From contig CATMNW010000068.1 of NCBI GenBank assembly GCA_950071875.1, positions 1 to 9,581 on the forward strand: a stretch of DNA of 9,581 bases. The letters are read 5' to 3'. How positions within the stretch are numbered: the stretch's first letter is position 1; every line of letters starts with the position of its first letter. Source of the stretch: an uncultured Erythrobacteraceae bacterium. GTDB lineage: Bacteria; Pseudomonadota; Alphaproteobacteria; Sphingomonadales; Sphingomonadaceae. Of this stretch, positions 1-6,573 are shown piece by piece. The notes under the pieces were generated by a model. The model searched no databases and was not told where the DNA came from. It saw nothing but the letters and a program-made list of their open reading frames with translations. The position numbers and the translations under genes are program-made.

Positions 1-1960
1 GCTCCACCGGCAGGCCGGTGTCCGGGTCTTCGCCCATGACACCATCGTCTGCACCGTCATCGCCATCCGCACCGCCCGGCTTGGCGAACTGGCGGGTATA
101 CTTACATTCGGGATAATTCGCACAGGCGACAAAGGCACCATAGCGACCGCCGCGCAAAGCGAGACGTCCGCCATCGCGGCCTTCGGTCTCGCATAGTGGG
201 CAATGCCGTGGATCCTTGCCGTCTGCGCGTTCGGGGAACAGGTAGTCGCCCAGGAACTCGTCGAGCACCTCGGTCACTTCGCTCGGCTTCTTGTCCATGA
301 CCTCTTCGGTCTTGGGCTTGAAGTCGCGCCAGAAGGCTTCGAGCAGTTTCTTCCAGTCCTCGCGTCCGTCGGACACCGTGTCGAGCTCGTCTTCGAGCCC
401 GGCGGTGTAATCGAACGCGACATACTGCGGGAAGAAACGTTCGAGGAAGGCGGTCAGCAGGCGGCCACTTTCCTCGGCAAAGAAACGGTTCTTCTCCATC
501 CGGACATAGGCGCGGTCGCGCAGCGTCTGGATGGTGCTGGCATAGGTCGAGGGGCGGCCGATGCCGAGTTCCTCCAGACGCTTGACCAGACTTGCTTCGG
601 AAAAACGCGGCGGCGGCTGGGTGAAGTGCTGGTTCGCCTCCACCCCGCGCTTGAGCGGTGCATCGCCCTTGCTGATCGTCGGCAGCAGGCCGTCCTCGTC
701 ATCCTCGGCATCGTCGCGGCCTTCTTGGTAGACGGCGAGGAAGCCCGGATATTTCACGACCTGGCCGGTCGCACGCAGTTCATGCTGGCCAGTTGGATCT
801 CGCAGGGTGACGCTGGTGCGTTCGAGGCTGGCGGCAGCCATCTGGCTAGCCATCGCCCGCTTGAAGATAAGGTCGTAAAGCTTGCCTTCGTCACCCGATC
901 CGGCGCGATCGCGGCCGAAGTCGGTCGGGCGGATCGCCTCGTGCGCTTCCTGTGCGTTCTTGGCCTTCGTCTTGTACATCCGCGGGCTGTCGGGAAGTGC
1001 ATGGCCGCCGTAACGATCGGCAACCGCCTTGCGACAAGCTGCTATCGCGCTGCCGTCCATGCTCACACCGTCCGTACGCATGTAGGTAATGGCGCCCGCT
1101 TCATAGAGCGACTGTGCGCAGCGCATGGTGTGGCTGGCCGAAAAGCCCAGCTTGCGTGCGGCCTCCTGCTGAAGTGTGGAGGTTGTGAACGGAGGCGCAG
1201 GATTGCGCTTGAACGGTTTGGTCTCGACGTCCTCGACTGTGAAATTCGCGCCTTCGACGGCGGTTTTCGCGGCCATTGCGCTGCCTTCGTTGCCGAGCGT
1301 CAGCTTCTCCAGCTTCGCGCCGTCATACTTGACCAGTCGTGCATCGAATTCGGTGCCGTCATGCTGCAGCTTGGCAATGACCGACCAGTATTCGTCGGCG
1401 CGGAAATGTTCGATCTCGGTCTCGCGATCGACGATCAGGCGCAAGGCGACGGACTGGACGCGACCCGCGCTTTTCGCGCCGGGCAACCGGCGCCACAACA
1501 CCGGCGACAGGGTAAACCCGTAGAGATAATCCAGCGCACGGCGGGCGAGATAGGCATCGATCAGCGGCTGATCCAGCTCGCGCGGAGCCTTCATCGCATC
1601 GGTCACCGCCTGCTTGGTAATCGCGTTGAAGGTAACCCGGTCGACCTCTTTAGGCAGCGCCTTGCGCTTGGCCAGCAGCTCGCGGACGTGCCAGCTGATC
1701 GCCTCGCCTTCGCGATCGGGGTCGGTGGCGAGCACCAGCCGGTCCGCACCCTTCGCCGCATCGCTGATCTCCTTGAAGCGCTTCTGCTTGTCGCGATACA
1801 GCTCCCAGTCCATCTCGAAGCCTTCATCCGGGCGCACGCTGCCATCCTTGGGCGGCAGGTCGCGGACATGGCCGTAACTGGCGAGGACCTTGAAGTCCTT
1901 GCCGAGGTATTTCTCGATGGTTTTCGCCTTTGCCGGCGATTCTACGATGACGAGTTGCAT
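1..1960 (-). CDS. topA: DNA topoisomerase I (type IA), C-terminus cut by window edge
   Basis: The enzyme relaxes negatively supercoiled DNA by passing a strand through a transient single-strand break. About 653 codons are visible, starting at an ATG at 1960 (MQLVIVESPAKAKTI, the canonical N-terminus) and running off the left edge without a stop. The TOPRIM domain is at the N-terminus with E7 and the DxDxE metal site D80/D82/E84 in ATDPDREGEA. The catalytic tyrosine is Y293 in ITYMRTDG. A C4 zinc ribbon follows near the visible end (C587, C590, C613, C619). The Escherichia coli enzyme is about 865 residues, so roughly 200 C-terminal residues, probably further zinc-ribbon or basic repeats, lie outside the window. 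No strong ribosome site precedes the ATG; a perfect palindrome, GGGACGTCCC, sits at 1969-1978 in the leader. It lies downstream of dprA and an unknown membrane ORF on the same strand but seems to have its own promoter. Identity is certain; only the C-terminal extent is unknown. Confidence 0.98.
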   Translation of the reverse strand, partial: MQLVIVESPAKAKTIEKYLGKDFKVLASYGHVRDLPPKDGSVRPDEGFEMDWELYRDKQKRFKEISDAAKGADRLVLATDPDREGEAISWHVRELLAKRKALPKEVDRVTFNAITKQAVTDAMKAPRELDQPLIDAYLARRALDYLYGFTLSPVLWRRLPGAKSAGRVQSVALRLIVDRETEIEHFRADEYWSVIAKLQHDGTEFDARLVKYDGAKLEKLTLGNEGSAMAAKTAVEGANFTVEDVETKPFKRNPAPPFTTSTLQQEAARKLGFSASHTMRCAQSLYEAGAITYMRTDGVSMDGSAIAACRKAVADRYGGHALPDSPRMYKTKAKNAQEAHEAIRPTDFGRDRAGSGDEGKLYDLIFKRAMASQMAAASLERTSVTLRDPTGQHELRATGQVVKYPGFLAVYQEGRDDAEDDEDGLLPTISKGDAPLKRGVEANQHFTQPPPRFSEASLVKRLEELGIGRPSTYASTIQTLRDRAYVRMEKNRFFAEESGRLLTAFLERFFPQYVAFDYTAGLEDELDTVSDGREDWKKLLEAFWRDFKPKTEEVMDKKPSEVTEVLDEFLGDYLFPERADGKDPRHCPLCETEGRDGGRLALRGGRYGAFVACANYPECKYTRQFAKPGGADGDDGADDGVMGEDPDTGLPVE

Positions 1961-1979
1961 TGCGTTCTGGGACGTCCCT

Positions 1980-2005
1980 TACGTGTGTACGTGCGTATAC
2001 GCGCG
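1980..2005. other. Alternating purine-pyrimidine tract (possible Z-DNA) at the topA transcript start
   Basis: Twenty-six consecutive bases alternate strictly between pyrimidine and purine, mostly CG and CA/TG steps with three TA steps. The tract contains the perfect palindrome GCGTATACGC (1993-2002). Such tracts can flip to Z-DNA, or extrude a small cruciform, under negative supercoiling. It begins directly after the candidate topA -10 box, so the predicted transcription start falls inside it. The alternation is read directly; the structure and any regulatory role are inference. Confidence 0.6.
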
Positions 2006-2035
2006 AAAATGGGGTTCGGGTTCTAGGGGCGTCAA
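2006..2035 (-). promoter_or_regulatory. Candidate topA promoter
   Basis: Reading the minus strand, TTGACG (2035-2030) matches the -35 consensus well. Seventeen bases further on is CCATTT (2012-2007), or CATTTT at 18 bases, as a weak -10. This lies in the 99-base gap between the stop of the membrane ORF and the topA start. The predicted transcript start is near 2000, leaving a leader of about 40 bases. The -35 is good and the -10 is poor, as is usual for GC-rich alphaproteobacteria. Confidence 0.4.
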
Positions 2036-2059
2036 GAAGGAAGCGTCAGGCTGGAAGTT

Positions 2060-2536
2060 TTAGCTATCATTCGCCTTGAATATCGTGGCTATTGCCACTG
2101 CAAGTTTAGAAAGAGCGGCAAATGCAGCCGAGATCGAGAGCGCGACGCTGATGAAAATACCGTAGAAGTTCAGCGTGCCAAATTCATGAGCGCCCGGGAC
2201 ATCGACGATATCTACGGCGTAGGCCAGTCCCCAGAGCATCGTCGCGACAAAGCAGGACAAGGCGAACCGGTAATCGACCAGCCATGACATGACCGATGTC
2301 GCGATTTGGCGGCGCTGAATGGCGTCTCCGGAATGCCAAATCGCGAACGGGAAGAGATAGAAAACGTAAGAAGCCACTATGTCGCCGAACAACATACCGG
2401 CATTATCGTCGTAATATTGCACCTTCCACGGCGGTTCGAGTATGAGCATCGCTGCGAACAGTAGATGAAATACGGTAAAACTGGCTTTCAATCGCCGTTT
2501 CTTGATATCCCCGTAGTCCATCCCGCTATCTTGCAT
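2060..2536 (-). CDS. Unknown small four-helix membrane protein
   Basis: I do not recognise this 158-residue protein. It has a short charged N-terminus (IKKRRLK, about residues 11-17) and then about four hydrophobic segments, near residues 20-36, 48-68, 89-111 and 122-151. That pattern suggests an inner-membrane protein with both ends in the cytoplasm. No catalytic motif is visible. The ATG at 2536 overlaps the end of dprA by 11 bases. A second in-frame ATG at 2521 (MDYGD) begins just after the dprA stop and is an equally good start, giving 153 residues; neither has a strong ribosome site. Sampled stretches are about 43-50% GC against about 65-70% in the flanking genes, and the codons are correspondingly less GC-ended, which suggests horizontal acquisition. 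It sits where dprA and topA would normally adjoin. It is probably real because of coherent membrane topology and the tight junction with dprA. Confidence 0.75.
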   Translation of the reverse strand: MQDSGMDYGDIKKRRLKASFTVFHLLFAAMLILEPPWKVQYYDDNAGMLFGDIVASYVFYLFPFAIWHSGDAIQRRQIATSVMSWLVDYRFALSCFVATMLWGLAYAVDIVDVPGAHEFGTLNFYGIFISVALSISAAFAALSKLAVAIATIFKANDS

Positions 2537-3638
2537 TCAAGCTAACCCGCCCCGCCGCATGCCGCTCCAGCCGCCCGGCAATTTCGAGTTCCAGCAGCGC
2601 CAGTTGCACCGCCGCCGCGCTTGTGCCCGATTGGCGGATCAGTTCGTCGATGGCTACCGGTGCAGTCGTCAGCAGCGAGGCGATGTCTGCCGGTTCCGTT
2701 TCCGACAATTCGGCAGGTTCGAAATCGAACTGCGCGACCGGTTCTCGGAATGTGCTGCGCGGGTTGCCGTCGAAATCGGAAAGCAGTTCCACCACATCCT
2801 CGGGCGATTGCACCAGTACCGCGCCCTCGCGGATGAGGTGATTGCAACCATGACTGCGCGGCTCCAGCGGGCTGCCGGGTATCGCCATGACCTCGCGTCC
2901 GGCCTCGCCCGCCAGCCGTGCGGTGATGAGGCTGCCGGACTTCACCGCCGCTTCTACCACCAGCGTGCCACCGGCCAGCCCGGCAATGATCCGGTTGCGG
3001 CTGGGAAAATGGCTGCCGCGCGGCTCCGTGCCCGGCGGCTGTTCGGCGATCAGCAAGCCTTCGCTTGCGATCCGCTCCTGCAGCTCGGCATGCTGCGGCG
3101 GGTAGGCGATGTCGATCCCGCTGGCGATCACGCCGATGGTCCGCGGAAATGCGCCCTCGTGCGCCGCGCCGTCGATCCCGCGCGCGAGGCCCGACACGAC
3201 GGTGAACCCGGCATCTGCCATGCCCGACGCAAAATCGCGAGCGAGTTTGACCGCAGCCGCGCTGGAGTTCCTGGCACCCACGATCGCGACGCAGGGCCGT
3301 GAAGCCAGCGACAAGTCTCCGCGCCACGTGAGAATGGGCGGCGCGCTTTCTATTTCGCCCAGCAGCGCGGGATAATCCGGTTGGTCGTGGAACAGGTATT
3401 TCGCCCCGCTCCTGCGGACCGCATCGACCTCGCGCTCTACCTTTTCCGTTGCAATCGCGCGGTATTGCCGCCCGCCGCGCTTGCCGAGATCGGGCAGAGC
3501 TTCAAGCGCATCGGCTGCGCTGCCGAAGCGTTGGAGCAGCATGGCATAGCTGACAGGCCCGATATTGGGCGAACGCAGCAACCGGATGCGGGCGAAGGCT
3601 TCGTCCTGGCTTAATTGCGGATGCGCCGGAGCATTCAC
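2526..3638 (-). CDS. dprA: DNA-processing protein DprA (RecA loader, single-strand DNA binding)
   Basis: DprA binds incoming single-stranded DNA during natural transformation, protects it and loads RecA; in non-competent bacteria its role is less clear. The 370-residue product has the normal family length. It shows an N-terminal SAM-like helical region (about 8-45, LLRSPNIGPVSYAMLLQRFG), the Rossmann-like DprA core with VGARNSS (from 120), GLARGIDGAAH (from 150), SGIDIAYPP and FPSRNRIIAGL (from 211) followed by VVEAAVKSGSLITA, and a C-terminal winged-helix region (about 300-370). The start is a GTG at 3638 that overlaps the plsY stop as GTGA. The same frame stays open upstream to 4208 inside plsY, but that stretch is only a shadow of plsY and has no DprA similarity. 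The overlap implies translational coupling to plsY. The end overlaps the following membrane ORF by 11 bases. Identity is very secure and the start is secure. Confidence 0.96.
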   Translation of the reverse strand: MNAPAHPQLSQDEAFARIRLLRSPNIGPVSYAMLLQRFGSAADALEALPDLGKRGGRQYRAIATEKVEREVDAVRRSGAKYLFHDQPDYPALLGEIESAPPILTWRGDLSLASRPCVAIVGARNSSAAAVKLARDFASGMADAGFTVVSGLARGIDGAAHEGAFPRTIGVIASGIDIAYPPQHAELQERIASEGLLIAEQPPGTEPRGSHFPSRNRIIAGLAGGTLVVEAAVKSGSLITARLAGEAGREVMAIPGSPLEPRSHGCNHLIREGAVLVQSPEDVVELLSDFDGNPRSTFREPVAQFDFEPAELSETEPADIASLLTTAPVAIDELIRQSGTSAAAVQLALLELEIAGRLERHAAGRVSLNAR

Positions 3639-4237
3639 CCCTTGCTGCCGCCGACACGCGGTTCGGTCCCGGCGATGAGGCGCTTGATGTTTTCCCGGTG
3701 GAGCCAGATCACGATCACCGCGATCAGGGTGAGAACGTAGAACACAGTCGTTTCGCCGGTGGCATAGGCGGCCACCGCCGTCGCGACGACAGCGCTCATT
3801 CCGGCCAGCGAACTGATGCGGGTAATCGCGAGGACCGCGATCCAGGTGACTGCATAGACCCCGCCAAGCAGCAGGCCCAGACCGAAGGATACGCCAGCAT
3901 TGGTCGCCACGCCCTTCCCGCCCTTGAAGCCGAGCCAGACAGGAAAGCAGTGGCCGATGACTGCGAACAACGCGGTCCAGCCCATGTCGTCGGGAAGCAC
4001 TTCGCGGGCAATAAGGACGGGAACCAGCCCCTTGGCAAGATCGAGCAGGAGCGTCGCCGCGGCCAGCCCCTTGCTTCCGGTGCGCAGCACATTGGTCGCG
4101 CCGATATTGCCGCTGCCGATGGTGCGGATGTCGCCCTTGCCCCCGAGCCTGGCGATCAGCAGGCCGAAGGGGATCGAGCCGAAGCCGTAGCCGAGTAGCG
4201 CCGCCCACAGGACGTTGATGGTCAATTCCGTCGGCAC
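3635..4237 (-). CDS. plsY: Acyl-phosphate:glycerol-3-phosphate acyltransferase PlsY
   Basis: This inner-membrane enzyme transfers the acyl group from acyl phosphate, made by PlsX, to glycerol-3-phosphate, giving lysophosphatidate, the first committed step of phospholipid synthesis. The 200-residue protein has the family's usual length. The three signature motifs are visible: GSGNIGATN (41-49), GHCFPVWLGFKGGKGVAT (95-112, including the phosphate-binding GGKG) and HRENIKRLIAGTE (from 180). Several hydrophobic segments separate them. The start is a GTG at 4237, supported by GGGGAG seven bases upstream. The stop TGA shares four bases with the GTG start of dprA, so the two are likely co-translated. 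It is the first gene of the minus-strand cluster and diverges from murI. Confidence 0.97.
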   Translation of the reverse strand: MPTELTINVLWAALLGYGFGSIPFGLLIARLGGKGDIRTIGSGNIGATNVLRTGSKGLAAATLLLDLAKGLVPVLIAREVLPDDMGWTALFAVIGHCFPVWLGFKGGKGVATNAGVSFGLGLLLGGVYAVTWIAVLAITRISSLAGMSAVVATAVAAYATGETTVFYVLTLIAVIVIWLHRENIKRLIAGTEPRVGGSKG

Positions 4238-4244
4238 AAGTTGG

Positions 4245-4250
4245 CTCCCC
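4245..4250 (-). promoter_or_regulatory. Ribosome binding site deciding the GTG start of plsY
   Basis: GGGGAG on the minus strand lies seven bases before the GTG at 4237. No in-frame ATG is near the N-terminus, so this site supports the GTG start. Confidence 0.6.
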
Positions 4251-4259
4251 GTTGCAAAA

Positions 4260-4288
4260 CCGTTCGGACTAAGCTTGTCGAAGCCCGC
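4260..4288. repeat. Sphingomonad-type interspersed repeat element (single copy in window)
   Basis: The core CTAAGCTTGTCGAAG (4269-4283), preceded by CCGTTCGGA, resembles short intergenic elements (TTCGACAAGCTCAG and variants) that I recall as scattered in large numbers through sphingomonad genomes. It can fold as a small hairpin: TTCGgAC pairs with GTCGAA around a TAAGCTT loop, with one bulged G. It lies in the divergent plsY-murI region. Only one copy is visible here, so its repeat nature rests on recollection and not on this window. Confidence 0.5.
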
Positions 4289-4302
4289 TTACTTCATCTA
4301 GT
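4275..4302 (+). promoter_or_regulatory. Weak candidate promoter for murI
   Basis: TTGTCG (4275-4280) and TCTAGT (4297-4302) each match the housekeeping consensus at four of six positions with a 16-base spacer. The -35 would lie inside the repeat-like element. The leader would be about 75 bases and would include a perfect TGGGC-AAT-GCCCA hairpin (4330-4342). Low confidence; no better pair was found on this strand. Confidence 0.25.
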
Positions 4303-4385
4303 TGCGCACTTAGGGTGAACAACAGCCGTTGGGCAATGCCCACCTATCGATCCCGACCCGTACAGGGCAAACGAGAAGCTCGATT

Positions 4386-5180
4386 TTGGACGAAACTGCT
4401 CCCATCCTGCTGTTCGATTCCGGCGTGGGCGGCCTGACCGTGCTGGCCGAGCTGCGCAAGCTCCTGCCGCAAGCCCCGGTCATCTACGCCGCCGACATGG
4501 CGGGATTGCCGTATGGCGCGAAGAGCGAAGCGGAAATCGCAGCGCGGGTTGCCGGCCTGCTCGGACGGATGGCGGAACGCTTCGAGCCGCGGCTGATCTG
4601 CATCGCCTGCAACACTGCCAGCACCATTGCGCTGGGAATGGTGCGCGAAGTCCTCGAAACGCCAATCGTGGGCACGGTCCCGGCCATCAAACCTGCCGCG
4701 GCGATAACCGAAACTGGCGTTTTCGGCCTGCTGGGCACCGAAGCGACGATGCGCCAGAAATATGTCGAGGATCTGGAACACGAATTCGCCGTGGGCAAGC
4801 GGCTGCTGCGGCACGGTGCCAACGGCCTGGTACCGCTGGCCGAGGCAAAGCTGCGTGGCGAAAAGGTGCGGATCGACGATGTCGCCGAAGCCACCAAGGG
4901 GTTGGTGCTGCAGGCGCATGGCGGCGAGATCGACACCATTGTGCTTGCCTGCACCCATTTTCCGCTGCTCGAGGGCGAACTACGCAAGGCATTCGGCAGG
5001 GATATGCGCTTCGTTCACGGCGCGGAGGGCATCGCACGACGCATCGCCGCGCTGACCGAAGGACAGGCGTTCGAACGCGGCGTTCCGGACAGGGCCATTA
5101 CCACCGGCGAACTTGCCGATTTCGAGAAACTGGAAGGCGCTTTCGCCCGATACGGCATCGATCGCTTGGAAAAGCTGTAA
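4386..5180 (+). CDS. murI: Glutamate racemase MurI
   Basis: This cytoplasmic, cofactor-independent enzyme interconverts L- and D-glutamate and supplies D-Glu for the peptidoglycan stem peptide. The two catalytic cysteines are visible as C75 (ACNTAST) and C189 (ACTHFPLL), with H191 beside the second. Near the N-terminus are FDSGVGG (D11) and LPYG. I place the start at TTG 4386 (giving MDETAPILLFDSGVGG, 264 residues), because the family typically begins only a few residues before the FDSG motif and GAGAAG lies seven bases upstream. An in-frame TTG at 4329 would add 19 residues unlike the family. The proposed ribosome site sits inside a small hairpin, CGAG-AAG-CTCG (4372-4382). It diverges from plsY and is followed by hemA 134 bases later. 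Function is secure; the start is moderately so. Confidence 0.95.
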   Translation: MDETAPILLFDSGVGGLTVLAELRKLLPQAPVIYAADMAGLPYGAKSEAEIAARVAGLLGRMAERFEPRLICIACNTASTIALGMVREVLETPIVGTVPAIKPAAAITETGVFGLLGTEATMRQKYVEDLEHEFAVGKRLLRHGANGLVPLAEAKLRGEKVRIDDVAEATKGLVLQAHGGEIDTIVLACTHFPLLEGELRKAFGRDMRFVHGAEGIARRIAALTEGQAFERGVPDRAITTGELADFEKLEGAFARYGIDRLEKL

Positions 5181-5184
5181 CGCG

Positions 5185-5200
5185 TGCAACGACCGTTGCA
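5185..5200. other. Perfect dyad between murI and hemA (operator or terminator stem)
   Basis: TGCAACGACCGTTGCA is a near-perfect 16-base palindrome: seven-base arms around a two-base centre. It begins four bases after the murI stop and 115 bases before the hemA start. It could be the stem of a terminator for murI, but no T-run follows. It could also be a dimer-binding operator for hemA; a related half-site, TGCAACCG, recurs at 5241-5248. The function is not determined. Confidence 0.4.
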
Positions 5201-5314
5201 GAAATCGTGAGAATCGCTCGCAAAGATCGCGGTGGCGAAATGCAACCGTTTCGACTAGGGCGACCCGCATAGGACGGCCGCACATTGGCGGTGCAGATAC
5301 GGGCGGATGCGCCA

Positions 5315-6535
5315 GTGAATTACGACCAGATCTTCGACGAAGCGATCGCTCGCCTCCACGAGGAAGGACGCTACCGCGTCTTTATCGACATCCTGCGCAA
5401 CAAGGGTGCGTTCCCCAATGCGCGCTGTTTCGCCGGGCATAATGGCCCCAAGCCGGTCACCGTCTGGTGTTCGAACGACTACCTTGCCATGGGCCAGCAC
5501 CCCAAGGTGATTTCCGCCATGGAAGAAGCGCTGCACGATGTCGGCGCCGGTTCGGGCGGTACGCGCAATATCGGCGGCAACACCCATTACCACGTCCAGC
5601 TCGAAGAAGAACTGGCCGACCTGCACGGCAAGCAGGGCGCGCTGCTGTTTACCAGCGGCTATGTCTCAAACGATGCAACGCTGTCGACCATCGCCAAGCT
5701 GTTGCCGGGCTGTGTGATCTTCTCCGACGAATTGAACCACGCCAGCATGATTGCCGGGATCCGCAATTCGGGCTGCGAAAAGCGCGTCTTCCGTCACAAT
5801 GATCTCGCTCACCTCGAAGAACTGCTGGCCGCGGAAGACGAAGCGACACCGAAGCTGATCGCTTTCGAAAGCGTCTATTCGATGGACGGCGATGTCGCGC
5901 CGATCCACGAAATCTGCGACCTTGCGGAAAAGTACAACGCCCTCACCTATATCGACGAAGTCCACGCTGTCGGAATGTATGGCAAGCGGGGCGGCGGCAT
6001 CTCGGAACGGGATGAAGCCGCGCACCGGATCGATATCATCGAAGGTACGCTGGGCAAGGCATTCGGGGTAATGGGCGGTTATGTCGCGGCCGATCGCAAG
6101 ATCATCGACTGCATTCGCTCCTACGCGCCGGGCTTCATCTTCACCACTTCGCTCAGTCCCGCACTGGTTGCAGGCGTGCTGGCATCGGTTCGCCACCTCA
6201 AGGGGTCGTCGGTGGAACGCGAAGGCCAGCAGGCCGCAGCGGAATCGCTGAAAACCAAGATGCGCGATGCCGGGCTGCCCGTAATGCCGAGCGTGACGCA
6301 CATCGTGCCGCTGATGGTCGGCGATCCAGTCCGTGCCAAGAAGATCAGCGACATCCTGCTCGCCGAGTATGGCGTCTACGTCCAGCCCATCAACTTCCCG
6401 ACCGTTCCGCGCGGCACCGAACGCCTGCGCTTCACCCCTGGCCCCGCCCACACCGCGGCAATGATGGACGAACTTGTCAGCGCGCTGGTCGAAATCTGGG
6501 ACCGGATGGACCTCGAACTAGCCGAAGCGGCCTAG
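5315..6535 (+). CDS. hemA: 5-aminolevulinate synthase (ALAS, Shemin pathway)
   Basis: This pyridoxal-phosphate enzyme condenses glycine with succinyl-CoA to 5-aminolevulinate, the first step of haem and tetrapyrrole synthesis in alphaproteobacteria. The 406-residue protein shows GSGGTRNIGGNTHYH, DELNHASMI, FESVYSMDGD, DEVHAVGMYG (D214, H217) and EGTLGKAFG. With the start at GTG 5315 the cofactor lysine is K248, the number I recall for Rhodobacter capsulatus ALAS, which supports this start (VNYDQIFDEAI). GGGCGGA (5301-5307) lies seven bases upstream. The frame extends ten codons further to a TTG at 5285, without family support. It follows murI on the same strand after a 134-base gap, so it may have its own promoter; none is convincing. 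Function and start are both secure. Confidence 0.97.
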   Translation: MNYDQIFDEAIARLHEEGRYRVFIDILRNKGAFPNARCFAGHNGPKPVTVWCSNDYLAMGQHPKVISAMEEALHDVGAGSGGTRNIGGNTHYHVQLEEELADLHGKQGALLFTSGYVSNDATLSTIAKLLPGCVIFSDELNHASMIAGIRNSGCEKRVFRHNDLAHLEELLAAEDEATPKLIAFESVYSMDGDVAPIHEICDLAEKYNALTYIDEVHAVGMYGKRGGGISERDEAAHRIDIIEGTLGKAFGVMGGYVAADRKIIDCIRSYAPGFIFTTSLSPALVAGVLASVRHLKGSSVEREGQQAAAESLKTKMRDAGLPVMPSVTHIVPLMVGDPVRAKKISDILLAEYGVYVQPINFPTVPRGTERLRFTPGPAHTAAMMDELVSALVEIWDRMDLELAEAA

Positions 6536-6573
6536 AAGCTGGCGAAGCCAAGCGAGCACGCTAGATTGCGCCG

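Noticed and set aside
203..2026. 607-codon plus-strand open frame opposite topA
   Set aside because: It is an antisense shadow of GC-rich topA codons. The translation has no family resemblance and is mostly Arg, Leu, Gly and Ala.
2559..3302. 247-codon plus-strand frame opposite dprA
   Set aside because: It is an antisense shadow with no family resemblance and no ribosome site.
3639..4208. N-terminal extension of the dprA frame into plsY
   Set aside because: The peptide is low-complexity Arg/Gly shadow of plsY. The real start is the GTG at 3638, which gives a normal DprA length.
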